Shown one piece after another: positions 29,656 to 38,697 of a DNA stretch of 64,000 nucleotides. The stretch covers positions 8,246,001 through 8,310,000 of the forward strand of contig CAWFHD010000003.1 of assembly GCA_963815475.1 (NCBI GenBank). The letters are read 5' to 3'. The notes under the pieces are model-generated. The model was not told the origin of the DNA, did no database searches, and saw only the letters and a list, made by a program, of their open reading frames with translations. The position numbers and the translations under genes were made by a program. This DNA comes from Sulfopaludibacter sp963815475 (GTDB lineage: Bacteria; Acidobacteriota; Terriglobia; Bryobacterales; Bryobacteraceae). Position 1 is the stretch's first letter, and the number at the start of each line of letters is the position of its first letter.

Positions 29656-30645
29656 TCACTTCGGAAACAACATGGGGAGAGCTGTGTCCGACGTGAACAT
29701 GCAGCGGGCATTGTGGCCGCAGAGGGAGACCACCGCTACCTGGTGCTTGGCTCCCAACTTTTCAGCTACGAATTTGCCAAAGGCTTGCCCCCTCGCCAGC
29801 CGGGTTGCGCCTTGCGCCATCGCGGGGCAGGAACCGTCGAAGCCGCCTACTGGGAGGATGTCGAGTTCGCCCAGGAGATAGAACACCGGGCGCCCCGCCA
29901 GTTGCTTCTTCAGCTCTTCGTCCGTCAGATGCGAGGCATAGCCGGTGCGTCCTTCCAGGCCGTAGGGCCAGTGGTTGTAGGTGGTGCAGTTCCGTCCGTC
30001 GGCAAAGACGCGAAAGGTGGCGGCGTTCTCACCTGAGGGGCGGGTGTTGTCAAGATAGGCGTAGCTGGAGGGGTTCGACACGATGTAGCAGATCGGCACG
30101 CCTAGAGTTTCGTGGACGCGATTCGCCATTTCGTAGCGGTTCACGAACTGCCCTCCCGCGGAGTGACCCGCCAGCACGATCTTCTTGAGGTTGGGAAAGG
30201 CTTGTTTGCGCGCCAGCTTGCGCATGATGTCATCGACGAAATCGAAGGAGGTGATTTTGTCGCTACTGCCGGAAAGGCCTCCCGAGCGCCAGCTATCCCC
30301 GCCACAGCTATAGCTCACTTCGTTGGCCGCCAGCACATCGCGGCAGGAGCCGTTGTCAGAGGCGATGCGTGGCACAACCACCGCCGTATCGTCGAGCGCT
30401 CCCGCCAGGAATGCGGCCGCCAGCGCGGTTCGGAAATAGTTGTCGGCATCGCGATTGGTGCCATGGATCACGATGAGCGCGCGCGTAATTTTCTCATTTC
30501 GGGTCTCGAGCGAGTGTGTGCGGTAGATGAGAGAACGCCAGGGGCCGCCCGTTAGGGTGAGCCACTCGGTGCATGGCGAAGTCGCAGTAGTGCAGGGCGC
30601 GGCAAAGGCAGCGGTGGCCGCGAACAGCAAAGCGAGAACGCGCAT
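29656..30645 (-). CDS. Secreted alpha/beta hydrolase
   Basis: A signal peptide (MRVLALLFAATAAFAAP) precedes an alpha/beta hydrolase fold of about 310 residues: oxyanion region LIVIHGTNRDADNYF, nucleophile elbow GHSAGGQFV, YLLGELDILP with a likely catalytic Asp, and LCGHNARCMF with a C-terminal His. Several cysteines (CTTATSPC, SCRDV, SYSC) suggest disulfides. Likely a periplasmic or extracellular esterase; substrate unknown. First gene of the long minus-strand cluster; divergent from ttcA with 41 bp between starts, so the promoters must overlap. Confidence 0.8.
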   Translation of the reverse strand: MRVLALLFAATAAFAAPCTTATSPCTEWLTLTGGPWRSLIYRTHSLETRNEKITRALIVIHGTNRDADNYFRTALAAAFLAGALDDTAVVVPRIASDNGSCRDVLAANEVSYSCGGDSWRSGGLSGSSDKITSFDFVDDIMRKLARKQAFPNLKKIVLAGHSAGGQFVNRYEMANRVHETLGVPICYIVSNPSSYAYLDNTRPSGENAATFRVFADGRNCTTYNHWPYGLEGRTGYASHLTDEELKKQLAGRPVFYLLGELDILPVGGFDGSCPAMAQGATRLARGQAFGKFVAEKLGAKHQVAVVSLCGHNARCMFTSDTALPMLFPK

Positions 30646-30686
30646 AAGAGGTGATTCTATCGCACGGGTATGACACTATAGAAGCA

Positions 30687-31463
30687 GTGGATCTCGAAAA
30701 AACCCTATTACGGAAGGTCGGCGAAGCTGTGCACCGCTTCCAGATGATCCGCGAGGGCGACCGTGTGGCCGTCGCGTTGTCGGGCGGCAAGGACTCGTCT
30801 ACGTTGCTCGAAGCGCTGCTGCTGCTGCAGAAGCGCGCGCCCATCGATTTTTCGATTTGTGCCTTTACGGTGGAACAGGGTAAGTTTCTGCGGCCCATCG
30901 AACCTTTGGGCGATTACCTGAAAGAGCGTGGCATTCCGTGGACCTACTTCCGCGACGAGCCATCGCTCAAGCTGCTGGAAGATCAACCGAAACATGGCTG
31001 CGATCTGTGCAGCCGATATCGCCGCCGTGCTGTCTACGAAATTGCGCACGAACTGGGCGTGAACGTGATCGCATTCGGCCACACCGCCGACGATTTCTGC
31101 GAGGCGTTGCTGCGCAATACGATGTTCACCGGCAAGTTGAGCGCGCTACCGGCCATCACGCACTCGCGAGCTCATGAGTATCGCCTCATCCGGCCGCTGG
31201 TGTTTGTCACCGAAGATATCACCCGCGCTTATGCGGAAAAGATGGGCGTGCCCATCATCCCGTGCGATTGCTCGCTTCGCACCGGGACCGTGCGGCGTTC
31301 GCTGCGCGGGATGTTCGCGGAACTCGAACAGGAATATCCGCACCTCAAGGAAAATATTCTCTCGGCGATGGGCAACGTGGACACCAACCGATTGCTCGAT
31401 CCCCGATTCTTAGGTTTGGAACAGCCGGCAACGGCGGAAGAGTTATTTCCAATCGTAGAGTAA
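30687..31463 (+). CDS. ttcA: tRNA 2-thiocytidine(32) synthetase TtcA-like
   Basis: The PP-loop SGGKDSSTLLEALL lies at residues 32-45. HGCDLCSRYRRRAVYEIA provides the CxxC pair of the TtcA family and GHTADDFCEALLRN the second conserved block; PCDCSLRTGTVRRSLRGM lies near the end. TtcA uses an iron-sulphur cluster and ATP to thiolate cytidine 32 in tRNAs. GTG 30687 was chosen from the family start DLEKTLLRKVG; it lacks a ribosome site, and CACTATAG is close upstream, so leaderless initiation is possible. The next small gene follows 14 nt downstream. Confidence 0.88.
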   Translation: MDLEKTLLRKVGEAVHRFQMIREGDRVAVALSGGKDSSTLLEALLLLQKRAPIDFSICAFTVEQGKFLRPIEPLGDYLKERGIPWTYFRDEPSLKLLEDQPKHGCDLCSRYRRRAVYEIAHELGVNVIAFGHTADDFCEALLRNTMFTGKLSALPAITHSRAHEYRLIRPLVFVTEDITRAYAEKMGVPIIPCDCSLRTGTVRRSLRGMFAELEQEYPHLKENILSAMGNVDTNRLLDPRFLGLEQPATAEELFPIVE

Positions 31464-31477
31464 ACAGGAGCCGGCTT

Positions 31478-31717
31478 ATGATGCAAAAATTCGTTCTCGT
31501 CAATAATATTGCGATTCATCTGGATTCGATCGACTACATCGAGTACCTGCCGTCAGGGGGCTCGAACATCGTGATGCGCGGAGTCACCCCGGACAAGCAG
31601 AACATCGCGGTGGACGAGCCGGAAACCCGGCGACTGCGCGCCTTTCTGGAGCCGTTGACGTATACCCTCGATCGCGCCGCCGGGGCCTTTCACCAGCGCG
31701 AAACCAGCGTTGGGTGA
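31478..31717 (+). CDS. Hypothetical small protein (79 aa)
   Basis: ATG 31478 follows AGGAG at 31466-31470. The product (FVLVNNIAIHLDSIDYIEYL, SNIVMRGVTPDKQNIAVDEP, RRLRAFLEPLTYTLDRA) alternates strands and a final helix. It resembles small cytosolic proteins of unknown function with an NIAIHLDSIDYIE-type strand pair. Likely co-transcribed with ttcA. Confidence 0.65.
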   Translation: MMQKFVLVNNIAIHLDSIDYIEYLPSGGSNIVMRGVTPDKQNIAVDEPETRRLRAFLEPLTYTLDRAAGAFHQRETSVG

Positions 31718-31769
31718 CGCTCGAGAGAGCAGGCGCAATCCCATGTCAGGCGCCCGCGATGGATTCTTG

Positions 31770-32624
31770 TCATAGGTGGGGAATGCCTGCTGGGGGATTC
31801 TGCCGTTTCTTTCGAGCGCCCTTCGTTACCTGCACTTGCAGGCCGGCGTAAGCGATGAAGTAAGGCTGAGCGCTAGCCGGACCGCTGAAATTGCCGAAGC
31901 TTCTCCCGGCCATGAAGAGCAGCAGCAAACCCCGGTGGAACTCATACCGCATACCCAAGTCGAACGTGGTGGAACGTTGTGTTCCCCCCAGCAAGACGTC
32001 GTCGTAGATCTCGCCCAAGCCTTCGAATCTCCTATTGAACTGGTGTCCCAAGGCAAGGCCGAGAATCCTCTCGTGAGGTGCTCGTTTGTTGAACCAGTAC
32101 CCCATCTCGAGATTTGCTTCTAAGGGGCCGAATGTCTTGGTCACCTCCACCGGCAGCAGAAATCGGGGTCCAAGCTCCACGAGGTCGCGGGCATAGGAAT
32201 CATCCGGATTGTTCAGTTCAAGTTGCGGATACGTGGAGATATTCCAACCTCCTTCCTTGCCCTGCTGATAAAACCGCCATTTCACACCCATGAGCGAGTT
32301 TCCAGGGGCGCTACGAAAGACGCCACCGTTGTTGCTATCCCAAAGGTAGGCGATCTGATACTTGAGCTGAATCCTGTCGCCCAGACCATAGTTGATGTCC
32401 AGGAGTGGCGCCAGGGTGTCACGGTCTCCGCGGCTGAAGATGGGCATGGAGGCGAAGTTAATCTCCCAATTCCGATTGCCGGGCGTGCCTGGATCGTCGG
32501 TCAGCAGCGGGGGGCCTCCCTGGGCAAAGACGGGCCAACTGCACGCCGTGAGCAGTAAGATCGATCCCAGCCTTCTGGAAAGCCTCGTGCACTCCGATCG
32601 CCTATGTGCTTTGGAGGGTGGCAT
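31770..32624 (-). CDS. Outer-membrane beta-barrel-like secreted protein
   Basis: ATG 32624 precedes a basic stretch and a signal peptide ending WPVFAQGG. The mature part has PPLLTDDPGTPGNRNWEINF, a start typical of 'phenol-degradation MetA/transporter'-like barrels, followed by alternating amphipathic strands (RIQLKYQIAYLW, LMGVKWRFYQQG, LEANLEMGYWF, STTFDLGMRYEFHRGLLLLF) and a basic C-terminus after the last strand. Probably an outer-membrane protein or barrel-like envelope protein; cargo unknown. An upstream extension of 22 residues in the same frame is considered non-coding. Confidence 0.7.
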   Translation of the reverse strand: MPPSKAHRRSECTRLSRRLGSILLLTACSWPVFAQGGPPLLTDDPGTPGNRNWEINFASMPIFSRGDRDTLAPLLDINYGLGDRIQLKYQIAYLWDSNNGGVFRSAPGNSLMGVKWRFYQQGKEGGWNISTYPQLELNNPDDSYARDLVELGPRFLLPVEVTKTFGPLEANLEMGYWFNKRAPHERILGLALGHQFNRRFEGLGEIYDDVLLGGTQRSTTFDLGMRYEFHRGLLLLFMAGRSFGNFSGPASAQPYFIAYAGLQVQVTKGARKKRQNPPAGIPHL

Positions 32625-32849
32625 GACCTCGAGTTGGCGTCGGCTTCGCCTGGGCCCTGCGTCCATTGCATCAGGCGCACACATCGACACAACCTGGATT
32701 CACCTGGAACCCCAGGAGCCTCAAAATTTGTCATCGAAGCGGCCGGTGCAGCAATTGGCAAGAAGAAAAGTCGGATTTCGATAGTCTCGCATCAAGCATT
32801 ACGTCAGGTTGTCGCGAGAGAACGCCGAAACCTTCAACACGGATTTCAA

Positions 32850-33107
32850 ATGTCGGAAACGATGCAACCAAGGACCTTCACCCCGAGCCAGACCGAATTG
32901 CTGGAACACGCCCTTCGGCTTGTGACCGGGATTTGTCCATTAACCTGGCAAGAGATTCCGCGCCATCTGCGTCATGCATTTGCGAAGCATATGAACAAGG
33001 ATCTATGGACCGGTGAAGCGGACCTGCTTTGTTTGTCAGAGGCAGCGATGATGGTCATTCGAGATGCAATCGCGCACACTGGCGAATTTGCTGAAGAGGA
33101 ACCTTGA
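32850..33107 (+). CDS. Hypothetical small helical protein (85 aa)
   Basis: ATG 32850 gives MSETMQPRTFTPSQTELLEH followed by helices (ALRLVTGICPLTW, IPRHLRHAFAKHMNKDLW, CLSEAAMMVIRDAIAHTG) and an acidic tail. No clear ribosome site. Family not recognised. It lies between divergent/convergent genes and seems to be transcribed alone. Confidence 0.5.
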   Translation: MSETMQPRTFTPSQTELLEHALRLVTGICPLTWQEIPRHLRHAFAKHMNKDLWTGEADLLCLSEAAMMVIRDAIAHTGEFAEEEP

Positions 33108-33184
33108 GGGAACGCGCCTGCTCCTTCAGCATGCCGTTCGTTCGAACCGAACGGAAAGTCTGCCGCGTAGCCGCCCTGAGGTAA

Positions 33185-35326
33185 CTATTTCAGGCGAATC
33201 ACCCCCGCGTTCCTGTCTTCCACGGTGGTTGTCAGCGTGTTCCCACTGAGGGCTGGATGGTTTGACGTTTGCCACAGATCCTCAGCTTGTTGGAACTTCC
33301 CGGGCAAGGTGATCTTCACCGTTTTGGAAGTTCGTGTCGGATTCACCACCCACAGGTAGTCGCCACCCCTTCCTTCGTGAAGCCTTGCCTTTACTTCCGG
33401 GTCAATCGACTGCACTCTTGGCTCGACTCCGGCCCAAGCCAGCAGGCCTGCGAAGAACTCACGGGTTCCCTGTGAATGGTTGCGGTAGTAGCTGCCCCCG
33501 GGGAAGGTTCCAATCAGCAGGGTCTTGCCGTTGCCCGACGTGTGCTCCACGGCAGCGACGTGGCCATTGCCGTACTGGCCCGCTGCTTGTCCTCCTGCCA
33601 GCCGATACTCCTGCAGAAAGTATCCTCCTCCGATCTGCTTGTTCCTCACAGTGAGGGTTAACTTATCTAGTAGGTCAGGGGTAAACTGAACGTAAGTCTC
33701 ACGCGCCCCGAATAACTGATCGAGGCCCAGGTTCGGCTGAACCGTGCCCACCGTTCCACCATCGCCAAAGTAACCGGGGCAGCCTTCACTGACTAACTTG
33801 CCTCCTTTGGCGACATAGTCGCGAAGCTTGTCGGCCGTGGCTTTCTTGAGCATCTCGGGGTAAGCCAGATAGATCATGGGATACTCGCCGATGTCGTCGA
33901 CGCTCACGAAATCGGCCTGGATGTTAGAGTCGAAGAAGGCCTGATAGGCGCCTTGCAGCGACTGCACGTAGGCGCCGGCCGCGGTTCCTCTACCGGCTCC
34001 CGTGCCGCCTTGAACGCGGTTGAAATCCTCGGCTTCCTGGACGAAGACGATGCCGACGTCGCCCTTGACGGGGCGCGATTTCCAGATGTCGCCGTGAGCA
34101 TTGGCCCACCGCGCCAACTTGCTCGCCATCTCGGCCCGTGGGGTGACGGAGCCGTCCATCCCCATGGGGCCGAACGCGCCAAACAGCGGGCCATCCAGCA
34201 GCGGACGCCAACGCGTAAACAGGATGCCGCTGGCGCCCCCGGTCATATCGATCAGGCTCCACACCCGCACATCCTTATCGTCGGAGCTGCGGCCGTCTTC
34301 GAGCGGTCGATTGAGGACCTGCGGCTGCATCCACAGCGGTCCGCCCGTGGCTTCGGCGTGCCAGAAAGGTTTACCGCGCGCGGCGGCGCGCACCAGATCC
34401 ACGGCATGAAACTGCATCCAAGGATCGTTGGTATGGCGCGAGGCGACCCAGGTGTAGCCGTAGGTGTCGACGTCGGCTGCCATGCGCCACTCGATCTCGC
34501 TGAGGACCGCGGTGCCGTGGCCGGTGACCTTGTTGCGTTTGTCGAGGCGGCGAATCAGTTCGGTGCGCCAGTGCAGCAGGCGAATGGCGTCGTCGCGGCG
34601 GAACGCGAGCCAGTCGAGTGAGTCGGGATAGCCTCCGTTGGCGCGCGGCGGATGGATCGATTCCCAGGTAGCGAAGCTGTAGCGATGCCAGGCGCGGCCG
34701 AGCGCTTCGAGGGTGCCGTATTTGGCCTTCAGCCACTCGCGGAATTTCGCCTGCGTGGCCGGACAGAAGCATTCCTGCACGCTACCTTCGTTCCACACGT
34801 CGTAACCCAATGTCGCAGGACTGCCGCGATAGCGCTCCACCAACGCGGTGAGGAACTGTTCTGCCTGACCGCGGACATCCTCGTTGTCCAGGCACATCGG
34901 CGCGTTGCCCGTGGCGCTGCCCGTGGCGACCGAGGGGTAGCCTTCATTGCCCGCGATATCGACGTGGCGTGCCTGCGGGTACTTGTCCCACATCCACTCG
35001 GGCGCGCCGTTCGTGATTTCGGCGATCACGACTTTGATATGATTCTGCGCTTCGAGTTCCACCATGCGGTCGTAATCGCGCCAATCGTATTTGCCCGGAG
35101 AGTTTTCGATGGAGGCCCAAAGGAACCAGTGGCGGAAGATGTTCATGCCCAGTTGAGCGGCGGTCTTATGGTCGCGCTCCCAATCTGCCTCGGGCGGATT
35201 GGATTTGCGGAAGTAGACCGCTCCGAAGGGATAGATGGGGTCGGGGCTGGCCTGCTGCGCCGGGAGGCAGAGGACCAGGACGGTTAAGATTGCGATCGGT
35301 ATAAGTGAGCGGTCCGGCCTGTGCAT
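33185..35326 (-). CDS. GH42 beta-galactosidase-like glycoside hydrolase, secreted
   Basis: The 713-residue protein begins with a signal peptide (LIPIAILTVLVLCLPAQQAS). The catalytic TIM barrel starts FGAVYFRKSNPPEADWERDH and has the acid/base site in GYDVWNEGSVQECFCP, RAWHRYSFATWESIHPPRAN typical of GH42, and the nucleophile region PFWHAEATGGPLWMQ. A Rossmann-like trimerisation domain (IVFVQEAEDFNRV, YPMIYLAYPEMLKKATADKL, GCPGYFGDGG) and a C-terminal beta domain follow. It probably releases galactose (or arabinose-like sugar) outside the cytoplasm. ATG 35326 fits both the signal peptide and the leaderless-type promoter. Confidence 0.9.
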   Translation of the reverse strand: MHRPDRSLIPIAILTVLVLCLPAQQASPDPIYPFGAVYFRKSNPPEADWERDHKTAAQLGMNIFRHWFLWASIENSPGKYDWRDYDRMVELEAQNHIKVVIAEITNGAPEWMWDKYPQARHVDIAGNEGYPSVATGSATGNAPMCLDNEDVRGQAEQFLTALVERYRGSPATLGYDVWNEGSVQECFCPATQAKFREWLKAKYGTLEALGRAWHRYSFATWESIHPPRANGGYPDSLDWLAFRRDDAIRLLHWRTELIRRLDKRNKVTGHGTAVLSEIEWRMAADVDTYGYTWVASRHTNDPWMQFHAVDLVRAAARGKPFWHAEATGGPLWMQPQVLNRPLEDGRSSDDKDVRVWSLIDMTGGASGILFTRWRPLLDGPLFGAFGPMGMDGSVTPRAEMASKLARWANAHGDIWKSRPVKGDVGIVFVQEAEDFNRVQGGTGAGRGTAAGAYVQSLQGAYQAFFDSNIQADFVSVDDIGEYPMIYLAYPEMLKKATADKLRDYVAKGGKLVSEGCPGYFGDGGTVGTVQPNLGLDQLFGARETYVQFTPDLLDKLTLTVRNKQIGGGYFLQEYRLAGGQAAGQYGNGHVAAVEHTSGNGKTLLIGTFPGGSYYRNHSQGTREFFAGLLAWAGVEPRVQSIDPEVKARLHEGRGGDYLWVVNPTRTSKTVKITLPGKFQQAEDLWQTSNHPALSGNTLTTTVEDRNAGVIRLK

Positions 35327-35360
35327 ATGGCGATCATAGCGCGTGCCATGGCCCAGGCAA
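35327..35360 (-). promoter_or_regulatory. Leaderless-type promoter of the GH42 gene
   Basis: On the minus strand TTGCCT (35355-35360), a 16-nt spacer, TATGAT (35333-35338), then six nt to the ATG at 35326. No Shine-Dalgarno site is present. Confidence 0.6.
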
Positions 35361-35425
35361 GAAGCAGAAGTAAACCCTAACCAATCTATGAATCGCCCGT
35401 CAGGGCATTGCAGGAGAGTTTCTCT

Positions 35426-35887
35426 ATGAATCGATTCGCGCTTCTGCTTCTCGGGGCGGTGCTGGCGTTTGCTCAGGACCACCACACCATGGTCAACGAG
35501 CACGGTGACCACGTCATGGGCTTCTCGCACGAGAAAACCACCCATCACTTTGAACTCAGTTATGACGGTGGCGCCATCGACGTGCGCGCCAATGACGTGA
35601 AGGACACGGCAAGCCGAGATGAAATTCGCAGCCACTTCCGGCACATCGCCAAAATGTTTGCAGACGGAAACTTCGACGCGCCAATGCTGGTTCACAGCAG
35701 AAATGTTCCCGGCACTGCAACCATGACGCGCCTCAAATCCCAACTTCACTGGGATCTAACGGAAACCTCACGCGGCGCACGCATCGACATCACCGCCGAC
35801 AATAAAGAAGCGCTGGACGCCGTTCATGAGTTCTTGAGGTTCCAAATCGAGGACCATCAGACCGGCGATTGTCCAATGGTCCGCTAG
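35426..35887 (+). CDS. Secreted hypothetical protein, histidine-rich
   Basis: ATG 35426 follows CAGGAGAG. A signal peptide (MNRFALLLLGAVLAFAQ) is followed by DHHTMVNEHGDHVMGFSHEK with seven histidines in the first 45 residues, then HFELSYDGGAIDVRANDVKD, a helical FRHIAKMFADGNF, and a C-terminal HEFLRFQIEDHQTGD. The early histidines may bind metal. Similar short exported proteins occur in Acidobacteria without known function. Confidence 0.7.
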   Translation: MNRFALLLLGAVLAFAQDHHTMVNEHGDHVMGFSHEKTTHHFELSYDGGAIDVRANDVKDTASRDEIRSHFRHIAKMFADGNFDAPMLVHSRNVPGTATMTRLKSQLHWDLTETSRGARIDITADNKEALDAVHEFLRFQIEDHQTGDCPMVR

Positions 35888-36083
35888 CGGCATTTATACA
35901 CAGCGCAGATTACATTGCGCACCGAAGCCCGATTGGCGCGGGTTTCACTCTGACTTCTGACTGCTATCTTCTGACTTCTTATTTAGATCGATATCGGAGG
36001 ATAGGGCAGCCTCACCTCGGGTGACGCTCCCGGCTGCCAGGCCGAAAAGAGATCCTGGAAATTGCTCCCCAAGAACTGCGGCA

Positions 36084-36866
36084 TCACGTCCGTAGTGCGC
36101 CATCGCCGCGCAGCAGCCCCTCGATTGCCGCGCGCCTCCGCCGGCTCACCGCTACTCGCATACCGTCTCGCAGCACAACTTCATCGCCACGCAGTTCCCG
36201 AATCCGGTCGATTTGCACAATCGCCGACCGGTGCACGCGCGCGAAGCGGTGCGGATCGAGGCGTGTTTCGAGCGATGCCAGCGATTCGCGCAGCAAGTGA
36301 CTTTTCGCGCCGATATGCAGGCACGCGTAGTAATCGTCAGCGCTGATCCAATCGATCTCCGCCACCTGGACTACCAGATCGCCGGTCGCGATCGGAACCA
36401 CCAGTCGTTCCACGCCAGCCTTCTCGCGCTCCGCCTGGTACGCTTCCAGCAGCGCCGTAAGTCGCGCAGCCAGGCCTGCCGCCCCCATCAGTCGAAGACG
36501 TTCACGAACACGCTGCAGCGCCGCGTCGAAGCGCTCCACATGCAGCGGCTTCACCAGATAATCCAGCGCGTGCGCCTCGAACGCGCGCACTGCGAACCGA
36601 TCGTGCGCCGTAACGAACACCACGGCCGGCATGCGGTCCGCCCTGCGGGCGCGTAGCACTTCGAATCCATCCATCTCCGGCATCTGCACGTCGAGAAAAA
36701 GCAGGTCGGGCGATAACAAATCGAGCGCCCTGAGCGTCTCCCCGCCATTGCGGGCCTCACCGACAACCGTCATGTCGCGGTGCGGCGCCAAAAGCTGCCG
36801 CACGCCGCGACGCGCCAGCGGCTCATCGTCGGCCACCAGGACCCGGATTTCACTGTGCCCCGTCAT
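36084..36866 (-). CDS. LytTR-family response regulator (pair A)
   Basis: The receiver domain (RVLVADDEPLARRGVRQLLA, phospho-Asp in LLFLDVQMPEMDGFEVL, FVTAHDRFAVRAFEAHALDY, LVKPLH) is followed by a linker helix and a LytTR DNA-binding domain (VVQVAEIDWISADDYYACLH, RLDPHRFARVHRSAIVQIDR). ATG 36866 is the start nearest the kinase stop; it overlaps the kinase gene by 17 nt. LytTR proteins bind direct repeats upstream of target genes. Regulated genes are not known; the partner kinase gene is frameshifted. Confidence 0.9.
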   Translation of the reverse strand: MTGHSEIRVLVADDEPLARRGVRQLLAPHRDMTVVGEARNGGETLRALDLLSPDLLFLDVQMPEMDGFEVLRARRADRMPAVVFVTAHDRFAVRAFEAHALDYLVKPLHVERFDAALQRVRERLRLMGAAGLAARLTALLEAYQAEREKAGVERLVVPIATGDLVVQVAEIDWISADDYYACLHIGAKSHLLRESLASLETRLDPHRFARVHRSAIVQIDRIRELRGDEVVLRDGMRVAVSRRRRAAIEGLLRGDGALRT

Positions 36867-37994
36867 CACTCTCTGCCTCATGATACGGCAGTCGGATGGT
36901 CACCAGGACCCCGCCGCCCGCGACGTTCGCAATCTCGAGGCTCGCGCGATCGCCGTAAAGCGCAGCCAGCCGCGCGCGCGTGTTCGTGAGGCCGACGCCC
37001 GTCGCCGCGGGACCCGCCGGACCAAGTCCCGGACCGTCATCGCGCACCGTGAGGACCAGCGTATCGCCGTCGCGCCGCGCCGAGACTTCCAGCTGCCCCG
37101 CATCCGCCCGGCGCGCAATCCCGTGCCGCAACGCATTTTCGACCAGCGGCTGGAGTATGAACTGTGGCACCGCCGCCCGGCGAATCGCCGCATCCACCTC
37201 GATGTGCGGCCGTAACCTGTCGGAGAACCGCACTTGCTCAATCGCCAGATAGCGCTCGAGAAAATCCAGCTCGGTAGAGAGCGGCGCCTCGTGCGAGCCC
37301 TCTGCGCGCAGCACCAGCCGTAGCACGTCGCTCAGCAATTCGAGCATCCGCGACGCCGCCGCGGTGTTCCGATCGCGAACCAGCACCGTGATCGCATTGA
37401 GGCTGTTGAACAGAAAGTGCGGATTGAGCTGCATCCGCAGCGCGCCGAGTCGCGCCTCCGCAAGCTGCGCGGTCAAACGAGCTGCCTGCATTTCGCGTTC
37501 GCGAGCCTGTGCCATGTAGGCGAGCGCATGTTCGATCCCCACCAGCGCGAAGTACACACCGGTTCCAAAAGGCAGCGTCGTGAAGATCCACCCCTCCAGC
37601 GGGCGCCAGAACTTCAGCGCCGTGGAACCCGTAGGCGGGTAAAACATCGCGAGCCGCAAAACTGGCCAAGCGTCGCCCACGCCACGCACATGCCAAGCGC
37701 GCAGGCGATATGTAGAGCGATCCGCCGCGCCACCCCTTCACGCCGCAGCGGAAACCTGCGGCTGATGCGAAAGACCGCGGGCGTGAGCACCGCGTACAGC
37801 AGCCAGTCGACGCCCGAGAAAAGCACCCAACGCCAATCCGGCCGCTCGTTGCTGAGCCGGCTCTGCATGTAGTTATCGATCGCCGAGAGTATCGCGGGCG
37901 CCAGCCACGCCGCAAAGATCAACGCGAAGCCCGGCAGTTGCGAACGCTGCCGCTCTGGTTGTGCGCTCGCTATCGCGGCCATTCCCGCAAGCAT
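36850..37994 (-). pseudogene. LytS-type sensor histidine kinase, frameshifted
   Basis: The N-terminal frame (37994 to about 37661) encodes membrane spans (FALIFAAWLAPAILSAIDNY, WVLFSGVDWLLYAVLTPAVF, HIACALGMCVAWATLGQF). The C-terminal frame (to 36850) continues LRLAMFYPPTGSTALKFWRP, a further span and the kinase core with ALRMQLNPHFLFNSLNAITV (phospho-His) and ATPase motifs ENALRHGIARR and VRDDGPGLG. The break lies in AAAA at 37658-37661 (TTTT on the coding strand); one more T would rejoin the frames as GQFLRLAMF. A homopolymer error or a true mutation is possible; partner of the LytTR regulator. Confidence 0.8.
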
Positions 37995-38064
37995 ATTGCC
38001 TCCCGGCGCGAAGCGTCAAGCTATGACCGTCCGCTGCACTGGTCGCGCCGTCCGCTGCAGTTTC

Positions 38065-38099
38065 TTGGCGACTTATCCCTTCGCTGCTAGTCTTGACGC
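38065..38099 (+). promoter_or_regulatory. Leaderless-type promoter
   Basis: TTGGCG (38065-38070), 17-nt spacer, TAGTCT (38088-38093), then six nt to ATG 38100. No Shine-Dalgarno site. Confidence 0.55.
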
Positions 38100-38687
38100 A
38101 TGAACATACTTCGTCTGCTCACCGGCGCTCTGCTGGTTGCGCTGCTGGCGGCGCAAACGCCCGCGAAGAAGAAGACCGCGAAGGAACTCCAGGCGTCCTT
38201 CGATGCTCACAAAGGCGATTTCGACTACCTGCTCGGCGAATGGGAATTCACTACGGTCTCGAAAGAGCATGGGCCCGCCAAGGGCTTCTGGACAGCCGTG
38301 CGTCTCGACACCGGACAAATCCTCGATGAGTTCCGCATAGTCGGCGACAAACGCGAAACCTGGTATGTCACCTCCACCCTGCGCTCCTACAACGCGCGCT
38401 CGATCGCTGGGAGCTCGTCGGCATGGTCGAAGGCGGCGGCCTGCAGGATGTCGGCGCCGGCGCAGCGTGTTGGCGGTGAAGTCCACATCGAGCAGAAGTT
38501 CGGCGTCGCCAACGGAAACACCTCGACCCTGCGGATTCGCTACTACAACATCCAGCCCGATCGTTTCTCCTGGACCGCCGACCGCTCCTCCGACGGCGGC
38601 AAAACCTGGTCCAAAGACGATCAGAAGATCGAGGCGCACCGAATTGGTCCCACGCGTTCGCTCGGCGCGCTGGCGCCCGCGCGATAA
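38100..38687 (+). CDS. Secreted DUF1579-like protein with an internal frame-shifted segment
   Basis: A signal peptide (MNILRLLTGALLVALLAAQT) is followed by FDYLLGEWEFTTVSKEHGPA, typical of lipocalin-like DUF1579-type proteins, and by VGGEVHIEQKFGVANGNTST with a W-x-DRSSDGGKTW ending. Between about 38396 and 38462 the current frame reads a poor serine/alanine-rich stretch, while the adjacent frame gives the expected ALDRWELVGMVEGGGLQDVG. One base lost near 38396 and one gained near 38462 compensate each other, so the protein is full length with a scrambled ~22-residue segment. Function unknown. Confidence 0.65.
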   Translation: MNILRLLTGALLVALLAAQTPAKKKTAKELQASFDAHKGDFDYLLGEWEFTTVSKEHGPAKGFWTAVRLDTGQILDEFRIVGDKRETWYVTSTLRSYNARSIAGSSSAWSKAAACRMSAPAQRVGGEVHIEQKFGVANGNTSTLRIRYYNIQPDRFSWTADRSSDGGKTWSKDDQKIEAHRIGPTRSLGALAPAR

Positions 38688-38697
38688 TCGTTCTGCC

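Noticed and set aside
38365..38697. N-terminal extension of the ankyrin protein
   Set aside because: It overlaps the DUF1579-like gene in another frame and has an arginine/proline-rich, non-protein-like sequence; ATG 38698 is the natural start.
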